From: Intestinimonas sp.
GTDB lineage: Bacteria > Bacillota > Clostridia > Oscillospirales > Oscillospiraceae
Length of the DNA: 58,566 nucleotides
Reading direction: 5' to 3'
NCBI RefSeq assembly: GCF_026169115.1
Contig: NZ_JAPFEA010000048.1
Location: forward strand, 1 to 58,566
Below are positions 53,036 through 58,566 of this stretch, piece after piece. Both the position numbers and the translations under genes were made by a program. The stretch's first letter is position 1; each line of letters starts with the position of its first letter. The notes beneath the pieces were generated by a model. That model had not been told where the DNA came from. It worked only from the letters and a program-made list of their open reading frames with translations, and did no database searches.

Positions 53036-53986
53036 TCAGATCAAAAAAGCGCCGTCCTGCCTCTCGTCACACTCCCGTTCCCCCCGGTAGGGGAGCTGTA
53101 CCGATACTGGGAAGCGTTGGGCCACTCTGGCCTGGTAGGCTTTTTTGAGGGCCAGCAGCTCGGGCTCCTCCAGCTTATCCACCACGGGCCGGAGGGCGGC
53201 AGCGTCCAGGCCGGTGCCGGCCAGCCCGCCCAACCGGGCCACCTCCTTCCGAAGGTCCTCCAGGTAGCGCCGGCCCAGCCCGGCCTCCCGCTCCAGCCGC
53301 TCCAGGGCCTCCATGGGCGCGCTCTGTCCTGCCAGTGCCTTTCGCAACACCCCGGCCTCCTTGGACTTTTGGAGGACCCCAGCCTCTGGCTGGGCAGGAA
53401 CGGCCACGAAGGACCACTCGTAAACGTCGGTGAGTCCGGTGAGCTCTCCCCAGCACAGCTTTCCGCCATAGGTGCGCCCCTTCACATGTCCGCAGTCTCC
53501 GGCAGCCATGTCCCCGCCGCAGATGGAGCAGACGGTCCGCTCCACGGCGCAGCCCACAGAGACCTCCTTTTTGATGCCCCCTTCGATCTCAGCGATGAGG
53601 TCGGCGTTGGTCCGTGTGCGGAGCATGTAGGCCCAGCCCTTGAGGTAGCGGTAGGGGTCCCCCGCCCTTGTAAGGCGGTCTGGCTCGGTCACCACCTCCG
53701 CCCGGTAGATCCGGGCCGCCTGCCCCCGGGCACTCCACTGGTGGTCAAAGATCCCGCTCTTGCCCACGAAGGCCCCGGCCAGGGCCTCCAGGGTCTCTGG
53801 GGCGAACCGCTCTCCGTCCCGGTCCACCTCGTTGTCGCACAGCCGCACCGTAAAGAGATAGACCTCCTCTGCGGTGAGCTTTTTCCGGCTCAGCCGGTTG
53901 ATGAGCTCCAGTTCCGTCCCGTCGGCGGCCTGTCCGGCGTCCACACCGGCGGCTTTTCTTACCTCCAAATCCATCCCTCCATTCAT
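53036..53986 (-). CDS. Phage prohead protease/scaffold-type protein (XkdF-like)
   Basis: A 316-residue protein: 'YLFTVRLCDNEVDRDGERFAPETLEALAGAFVGKSGIFDHQWSARGQAARIYRAEV' (in part), typical of XkdF-like putative head maturation proteases, with a cysteine cluster 'CSICGGDMAAGDCGH'. The C-terminal third is helical and scaffold-like. The start overlaps the portal stop by 4 bases. Confidence 0.82.
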   Translation of the reverse strand: MNGGMDLEVRKAAGVDAGQAADGTELELINRLSRKKLTAEEVYLFTVRLCDNEVDRDGERFAPETLEALAGAFVGKSGIFDHQWSARGQAARIYRAEVVTEPDRLTRAGDPYRYLKGWAYMLRTRTNADLIAEIEGGIKKEVSVGCAVERTVCSICGGDMAAGDCGHVKGRTYGGKLCWGELTGLTDVYEWSFVAVPAQPEAGVLQKSKEAGVLRKALAGQSAPMEALERLEREAGLGRRYLEDLRKEVARLGGLAGTGLDAAALRPVVDKLEEPELLALKKAYQARVAQRFPVSVQLPYRGERECDERQDGAFLI

Positions 53987-55134
53987 TGCTCTCCATGGTT
54001 CTGGGCGGTCAGCGCCCTGGCCTGTTCCCGGTAGAGGGCGGCCCTGGCCTCCTCCACCTCATCCTGCAAGTTGATGTCAGCCCACTCGATCTGAACGGCG
54101 GTGCCGAAGCCGTGGAGGGCCAGCCACAGCCGGCAGATCCGCCGGACCACCGGCTCCAGAGAGCGGCGGATGGCGGTGATCTCGCTGGTCATCATATCGG
54201 CCTGTTGGGCGCTCATCCGCTCGGTGGAGGACCAGGACAGGCCCAGCAGGAAGGGCGGGATGCCCGTCCTGGCCACCAGCTGTTCCAGGATCTGCCGCAC
54301 GGGGACCTGACTGTCCAGGATCTGGTTGTCGGCGCCGATGACCTTGATGTCCACATCGCCCACGGCCACGAAGTCCCGGACGCTGCCGTCCCTGCCGGCC
54401 TGCATGGCGGCCGACCACTCTCGGGCCAGAGCAGCGCACCGCTCCTGGGCGCCGGCGCCGTCCAGCCCCTGTTCCGGGCGGTTGATGACAGCAAAGCGCA
54501 GGTTGCCCACCCGCTCCCAGTTCCTGCCCACTGCCTGGTAGATCTTCAAAAGGATCTCCGTGAGGAAGGGCATGGACCGCAGGAGGGAGACCCCATACGG
54601 ACAGTCCGCCTGGGGCTGGAAGGGGGTAAAGAGCAGCAGCTCAGGGTAGGGCAGCGGCTGTACCTGCCCGCTCGTATCCCGGGCGCACAGCTGGAAATCC
54701 AGGGGGGAATCCCCCTCCCGAATCTCCAGAAGGGCGGGGTCCCCGCACAGGAGGGCGGAGATCTCCCGCCCCTCCCGGTCCAGCACCAGCTCCCCCACCG
54801 CCCGGCCACAGGTGAGCATGGCGTCCAGGTAACCGTCCAGGAAGGACTGGAGTCCCCGCTGTCCCCTGCCGGTGTCCACCTCCATGAGAAAGGCGTCCAG
54901 GCCGTCCTGTGCGGCAACGTCCCGGCAGATCACCGTGACTCCTCCCACCAGGCGGACGAGCTTGGAGAGGGCTGCATCCACAATGGGGACGGCCTCCCGC
55001 ACGGCCCGGTAGAGGGGGATCTGTGCGTTGTCCAGGGGGACGTACCGGTCCAGTATCCCAAAGGGGTGCTGACCGCCCTCCCGGAGCTGTGCGGCCGCCG
55101 CCGCGATGGCGGGGGATCTCTTTTCAAAGCGCAA
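53983..55134 (-). CDS. Phage portal protein
   Basis: A 383-residue portal ring subunit through which DNA enters the head. Features: 'VPLDNAQIPLYRAVREAVPIVDAALSKLVRLVGGV' near the start, 'PYGVSLLRSMPFLTEILLKIYQAVGRNWERVG', and 'TGIPPFLLGLSWSSTERMSAQQADMMTSEITAIRRSLEPV'. The TTG at 55134 has GGAGG 8 bases upstream; the in-frame TTG at 55140 is too close to that site. Confidence 0.88.
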   Translation of the reverse strand: MRFEKRSPAIAAAAAQLREGGQHPFGILDRYVPLDNAQIPLYRAVREAVPIVDAALSKLVRLVGGVTVICRDVAAQDGLDAFLMEVDTGRGQRGLQSFLDGYLDAMLTCGRAVGELVLDREGREISALLCGDPALLEIREGDSPLDFQLCARDTSGQVQPLPYPELLLFTPFQPQADCPYGVSLLRSMPFLTEILLKIYQAVGRNWERVGNLRFAVINRPEQGLDGAGAQERCAALAREWSAAMQAGRDGSVRDFVAVGDVDIKVIGADNQILDSQVPVRQILEQLVARTGIPPFLLGLSWSSTERMSAQQADMMTSEITAIRRSLEPVVRRICRLWLALHGFGTAVQIEWADINLQDEVEEARAALYREQARALTAQNHGEQ

Positions 55135-55161
55135 TGGCAAAACCTCCTTTGTCAGCGGGCC

Positions 55162-56409
55162 CTAAAACCGTCCCCGCTCCACGAATCCCACAGCGGCGGC
55201 GGGTCGGGTCTCAGCCGCCAGATCAGCGGCGAAGTACCTCATATCGTCCATGGCGTGGTCAAATTCCTTCCGCACCCGGTCTGTACCGGACCGCTGATCC
55301 CAGCGGTAAAGTCCGAACTCCCGCAGGATGTCGGGGCAGTCCTCGCAGATGACGATGCGCCTTTGGCGCAGGAGCTCGGCGGTGGTGCGGATGCCGGAGA
55401 GCACATCGTTTCTTGCCTTGACCACGGGGAACCCCTCCCGGCGCAGGGCCTCCAGAAAGCTGGCGGCAGAGGGGTCCACGATGACCCGCTGGATGCTCCG
55501 CCCGCCGGCCAGCCGCCGGAGCTCCTGGACATACTCTCCGTCCGTGCGCTGGCAGCCCTCTTTTTTGGAGTCGAAGTAGAATTCCCGCACCCGGTACCAG
55601 ATTCCCTCTTTTCTGCCCCAGAGGCCGAAGGAGGCGGGGTTGACTGTACCGTAGTCACAGGAGATGCGCCAGCATTCCATGGGCTCCGCCGGGATTGGCT
55701 GAATGTAGTCGAGTCCGAAGAAGTCATAGACCAGTCCCTCTGGGGTGGTCCACTCCCCCAGGACGAAGCGGCGGTAGAAGCTGCCCCGGAACTGCCGCTG
55801 GTAACGCAGGATGGTCTCCCGGGAGAGGGAGGGGTTGTCCCACATGGTGAAGTGGAGGTAGAGGGCCCTTTTCTCCTCCCTTCGGGCGATCCACTCCCGG
55901 AAGAACCAGTGTCCGGGTCCCTCCGGGTTGCAGGAGAACCACACCCTGCTCCCCTCCACGGAGCATCGGGCTACGGCCTGCTCCACGAAGGAGCGGGGCA
56001 TCAGGGCCGCCTCGTCCAGGAGGACCCCCGCCAGGGTAATGCCCTGAATGGCGGCGGCGCTGGCCTCATCCTTGCCGCCGAAGAGATAGAAGGTGTTCTC
56101 CCGCCCGGCCAGGCGGACGGTGATCTGGTTGCGGGAGCGCCGCTCCTCCAGCTCGAAGCCCAGCTCCTCCAGGAGGGGCCGGACTGGGTTCAGGAGGTTT
56201 CTCTGTACGCCGCCCACCGAGCGCCCGCACAGGGCGAACTGTCTCTTTTGAAAGGTGGCCATGGCCCAGCAGAAGAAGCTCAGTCCCATGCACATGGTCT
56301 TGCCGCTGCGGACGGCGCCGTCGCAGATGACGGCCTCATAGTCCCTGGTCCCGGGGTCGCACCACCAGGTGAGGACCTCCTTTTGCTTCGGGGAAAATCC
56401 CGAGATCAC
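55162..56409 (-). CDS. Terminase large subunit, PBSX type
   Basis: A 415-residue DNA-packaging ATPase/nuclease. Walker A-like 'VICDGAVRSGKTMCMGLSF', 'NLLNPVRPLLEELGFELEERRSRNQI', Walker B-like 'GVLLDEAALMPRSFVEQA', motif III-like 'RVWFSCNPEGPGHWF', and nuclease-domain residues in 'ISCDYGTVNPASFGLWG' and 'VIVDPSAASFLEALRREG'. The PBSX type uses headful packaging, and in B. subtilis PBSX packages host DNA. It overlaps the small subunit gene. Confidence 0.93.
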   Translation of the reverse strand: MISGFSPKQKEVLTWWCDPGTRDYEAVICDGAVRSGKTMCMGLSFFCWAMATFQKRQFALCGRSVGGVQRNLLNPVRPLLEELGFELEERRSRNQITVRLAGRENTFYLFGGKDEASAAAIQGITLAGVLLDEAALMPRSFVEQAVARCSVEGSRVWFSCNPEGPGHWFFREWIARREEKRALYLHFTMWDNPSLSRETILRYQRQFRGSFYRRFVLGEWTTPEGLVYDFFGLDYIQPIPAEPMECWRISCDYGTVNPASFGLWGRKEGIWYRVREFYFDSKKEGCQRTDGEYVQELRRLAGGRSIQRVIVDPSAASFLEALRREGFPVVKARNDVLSGIRTTAELLRQRRIVICEDCPDILREFGLYRWDQRSGTDRVRKEFDHAMDDMRYFAADLAAETRPAAAVGFVERGRF

Positions 56410-56738
56410 CCGACCTCCTCCCGTTCCGCCGCCTGTTCTCCGGCCCGGTTTCTGGCGGAGCTCTCCAGGGCCCGGAAGAAGTGTTCTGCGCCGTCTCCGC
56501 CCTTGCGGGCGATCTCACAGAGCTTTTCCAGCGCCTGGACCTTGTCCACCAGCCTGATCTCCACAGCGCCGTTGCCGTGTCGTTTGAGTTCTGTGAGGGC
56601 TCTCAGGTCCATCTGGTCGATCTCTTCCATCCGCTCCTCGGTCAGGAAGGCCAACTTGACGGCGTCGTTGGCCTTCTGATCGGCCAGCCGCTCCAGCCTT
56701 CGGAGCACATCGTCTCTCCACTGCCTTTCGTCTTTCAC
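56406..56738 (-). CDS. Terminase small subunit-like protein
   Basis: A 110-residue protein (VKDERQWRDDVLRRLERLADQKANDAVKLAFLTEERMEEIDQM...) in the position of the small terminase subunit and overlapping the large subunit by 4 bases. It is much shorter than PBSX XtmA (about 260 residues). GGAGG is 6 bases before GTG 56738; the ATG at 56744 directly abuts it and is less likely. Confidence 0.75.
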   Translation of the reverse strand: MKDERQWRDDVLRRLERLADQKANDAVKLAFLTEERMEEIDQMDLRALTELKRHGNGAVEIRLVDKVQALEKLCEIARKGGDGAEHFFRALESSARNRAGEQAAEREEVG

Positions 56739-56780
56739 CGGCATCCTCCTTTCACCCTACCCGGAAACGCCCCCAAAAGT

Positions 56781-56796
56781 TGCACGTCTGCGTGCA
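56781..56796. promoter_or_regulatory. Palindrome upstream of the phage operon
   Basis: TGCACG-TCTG-CGTGCA, a perfect dyad about 45 bases before the first phage gene. A possible operator of the phage operon; I could not place a confident promoter beside it. Confidence 0.5.
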
Positions 56797-56813
56797 TCCA
56801 GCCGAAATTTTTT

Positions 56814-56870
56814 TGTAAAAGGCCGTCCGCCCCAGGATTTTTCTTCCCGCTCATAGACGGCCTTCTGATT
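56814..56870. promoter_or_regulatory. Long hairpin upstream of the phage operon
   Basis: GGCCGTC (56821-56827) pairs with GACGGCC (56856-56862), with flanking TGTAA/TTACA words also able to pair. Read leftward, the stem is followed by TTTTAC and then A residues, so it is a weak terminator or attenuator candidate. Confidence 0.4.
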
Positions 56871-56879
56871 ACAAAAAAG

Positions 56880-56920
56880 AAATTCCGCTGTTTTCAAAAT
56901 TGAAAACAGCGGAATTTTTT
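56880..56920. terminator. Terminator after the EAL gene
   Basis: AAATTCCGCTGTTTTCA pairs with TGAAAACAGCGGAATTT, with A and T tracts on the two sides. It insulates the phage operon from the EAL gene in both directions. Confidence 0.93.
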
Positions 56921-56976
56921 ATTTCACGCTTGGCAGACCCCTTACGGAACGTCAGCCTCGTATTCATAAGGATCAC

Positions 56977-58266
56977 TCATTCAGAAAGGATAGAGGATAT
57001 TGGGTAGTATCCCTTCAAATTTGTGTAGTTTTCGTAGAATTCATCCGGCGGAACAGGCTTTGAAAAGAAGTATCCCTGGGCGTACCGGCAATTCATATCC
57101 CGCAGATCGCGACACTGCTCTGCGCTTTCCACGCCCTCGCAGATCACAGTCGTATCCATCTTGTTTGCGATCCAGATAAGGCCGCGGGCGATGATCTCGT
57201 CCCGTTTTTTTCGCTCCGGGTCGTCATCCATAAACTTCTTGTCCAATTTCAGCTCGTCAAAGCTGAGCCGTCTCCAAACGTCGATTCCCGCATAGCCGGA
57301 TCCGAAATCGTCGATAGATGTTGCATAACCCAATTCCCGCAGATTGTCTCCCAGCAGCTTTGCGCTGGAAAATTCCGTAATAAGAATGCTCTCGGTCAGC
57401 TCGAACATGATGAGCTCGTGGGGGATCTGATATTTTTTTACAATGCCGTCCAGGATCTTGGCTGCGTTGTTGTTCCAGATGTGCTGTCTGGAAAGGTTGA
57501 CGGAGGTTCGTACCACGGGCTTGCCGCAGTCCAACCGCTGCCGCATATTCTGACAGACCAGCTCCAGGATCAAAAGATCCAGGTCAACGATCCCGTGGTT
57601 GTTTTCCAGGATGGATACAAAGGAGTCTGGGGAGAGCACCTCCCCGTTTTCTCCGATCCCCCTGGCCAGCGCCTCCGCACCGATGATCTCCCCGCTTTGC
57701 AAATCGACCTGGGGCTGCAAGTAAAAGAAGAACTTGCCTTCCTTGACCGCGCACATGATATCTCTCTCGCGCTGCCGTTCCCGCACCAGATCCTCCATCA
57801 GGGAATTTTTGAACAGAACTGCCGTCGTGGCTTTGATCTGTCTTGCTTTGATCCGGGCCAGATTTGCATTCTCAATGGCCGACACGACGTCTCCGTTTTC
57901 GAGCTGGTAAATGCCGCACCAGAATTTCAGCTTGCACGCTGGATAGTCGTCCCGGTATTTCCTCAAAAAGGCCTCTGACCACTCGTTATAAAAGGCGATG
58001 ATCTCATCGTCTGACCAAGGCGTTTTGGTGGTGACCAGAAAGATGAACTGATCTGACGCAGCCCGCTCACAGTAGATGCACTCCGGAAGCCCCTGCACAA
58101 AGTCAACGACGTCCTGCAAGAGCTCATCGCCCTGGGCAAAGCCGTAAATATAATTTATCAGCTTGAATTCTGCAAAATCCACAGAAAACAGATATACGGT
58201 GCCTTCGCCACGATATTTCTCCAGGAGCTGCGTCACTCTCTGTATGAATATGCTGCGTCTCGACAT
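56977..58266 (-). CDS. EAL-domain cyclic-di-GMP phosphodiesterase with degenerate GGDEF domain
   Basis: A 429-residue signalling protein. The N-terminal GGDEF-like domain lacks the GGDEF motif (ASDQFIFL in its place), so it cannot be a normal cyclase. The EAL domain keeps its key residues: GAEALARG, SVNLSRQHIW, FELTES, SIDDFGSGYA, ELKLDKKF and ICEGVESAEQ. It should hydrolyse c-di-GMP, which opposes motility-to-biofilm change. ATG 58266 has GAGGTGA 8 bases upstream; a GTG at 58278 is an alternative. It directly follows a GGDEF gene. Confidence 0.9.
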   Translation of the reverse strand: MSRRSIFIQRVTQLLEKYRGEGTVYLFSVDFAEFKLINYIYGFAQGDELLQDVVDFVQGLPECIYCERAASDQFIFLVTTKTPWSDDEIIAFYNEWSEAFLRKYRDDYPACKLKFWCGIYQLENGDVVSAIENANLARIKARQIKATTAVLFKNSLMEDLVRERQRERDIMCAVKEGKFFFYLQPQVDLQSGEIIGAEALARGIGENGEVLSPDSFVSILENNHGIVDLDLLILELVCQNMRQRLDCGKPVVRTSVNLSRQHIWNNNAAKILDGIVKKYQIPHELIMFELTESILITEFSSAKLLGDNLRELGYATSIDDFGSGYAGIDVWRRLSFDELKLDKKFMDDDPERKKRDEIIARGLIWIANKMDTTVICEGVESAEQCRDLRDMNCRYAQGYFFSKPVPPDEFYENYTNLKGYYPISSILSE

Positions 58267-58298
58267 GCTGCTCATCACCTCAAAGCCATCTTCTCAAA

Positions 58299-58565
58299 TC
58301 AATTCTTCCGCCGGTCAATTCCCATGGTCCGGTAATAATTGCTCTTATCCTGGTACATTCTTCCTTCTGCCTCGGTCATCAGGCCGTCGATATCGACCTC
58401 TCCGGCTGCCGCCCAGGCCGTTCCGACTGACAGTACGGTCCCCTTTTCCCGGGCAGCCGCCTTCAGAAGCCTCTCTTTTTCCCGTGCTGCCTCCTCGCTG
58501 ATCCCCAGGCAGAGCGCAAGCAGCTCGTCGCCCCCAAAGCGGAAGCATTGGTATTCGCCATAGAC
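58299..58565 (-). CDS. GGDEF-domain diguanylate cyclase (partial, C-terminal end)
   Basis: The minus-strand frame open to the window edge reads VYGEYQCFRFGGDELLALCLG and later 'LMTEAEGRMYQDKSNYYRTMG', the GGDEF core (GGDEL) and the usual 'AD..MY..K' ending. An active cyclase is likely from the intact motif. The N terminus is outside the window. It ends 33 bases before the EAL start, so synthesis and breakdown of c-di-GMP are encoded side by side. Confidence 0.88.
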   Translation of the reverse strand, partial: VYGEYQCFRFGGDELLALCLGISEEAAREKERLLKAAAREKGTVLSVGTAWAAAGEVDIDGLMTEAEGRMYQDKSNYYRTMGIDRRKN

Positions 58566-58566
58566 C

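Overview
The window is GC-rich (roughly 60%), densely coded DNA with strong AAGGAGG ribosome binding sites. It carries a spoVB-type flippase, flagellin, a PBSX-type phage module and a RAYT-type REP transposase. This combination fits a motile, probably spore-forming gut Clostridia of the Oscillospiraceae (Flavonifractor/Lawsonibacter/Intestinimonas-like). The taxonomic placement is inference; no rRNA or tRNA gene was seen.

Layout. 1-5.4 kb: a peptide ABC importer operon (binding protein, two permeases, two ATPases). 5.5-9.5 kb: a small Hin/resolvase-like serine recombinase, then a 153-bp segment bounded by two inverted 26-bp sites and containing a sigma-D-type promoter, then a TnpB-like protein that has lost two of three RuvC catalytic residues, a structured downstream RNA candidate, and a flagellin gene. 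9.7-21.6 kb: housekeeping and small-molecule genes (GNAT, phosphodiesterase, peptide deformylase, MerR with a heterodimeric ABC exporter, SDR, SpoVB-like flippase, pyrE, radC). 21.6-28 kb: uvrB (with LexA box) and uvrA, separated by a RAYT transposase and three small genes. 28-34 kb: repeat-rich DNA around a divergent XRE regulator pair, a small export protein and recD2. 34-42.7 kb: an RHH protein with comF, mreB, a hydroxyacid dehydrogenase, a PadR regulator followed by three tandem copies of a two-gene membrane sensor-like module, and an SLH protein. 42.8-56.7 kb (minus strand): a compact phage-derived operon of terminase, portal, capsid, contractile tail, baseplate and holin genes, with no integrase, repressor, replication, lysin or normal tape-measure gene in view. 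57-58.6 kb: an EAL phosphodiesterase and the end of a GGDEF cyclase.

Headline. The 5.5-9.5 kb locus has the parts of a flagellar phase switch resembling Salmonella Hin/FljBA: an invertase, hix-like sites with 12-bp half-sites around a 2-bp core, and a flagellar-type promoter that currently points away from the flagellin. The position of the FljA repressor is taken by a nuclease-dead TnpB homologue of the TldR type (RNA-guided repressor). If the segment inverted, the promoter would read through the TldR-like gene, its guide-RNA candidate and the flagellin, so an alternative flagellin and an RNA-guided repressor would be produced together. The parts are visible in the sequence; the working of the switch and the target of the guide are inference.

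Two further patterns stand out. The 3' ends of three unrelated conserved genes (flagellin, pyrE, uvrA) are each repeated just downstream of the stop codon after a 117-170 bp insert. The phage operon has a textbook -1 frameshift signal in its tail chaperone but only a 211-residue protein where the tape measure should be, so it looks like a domesticated particle or gene-transfer-agent-like cluster rather than a complete prophage.
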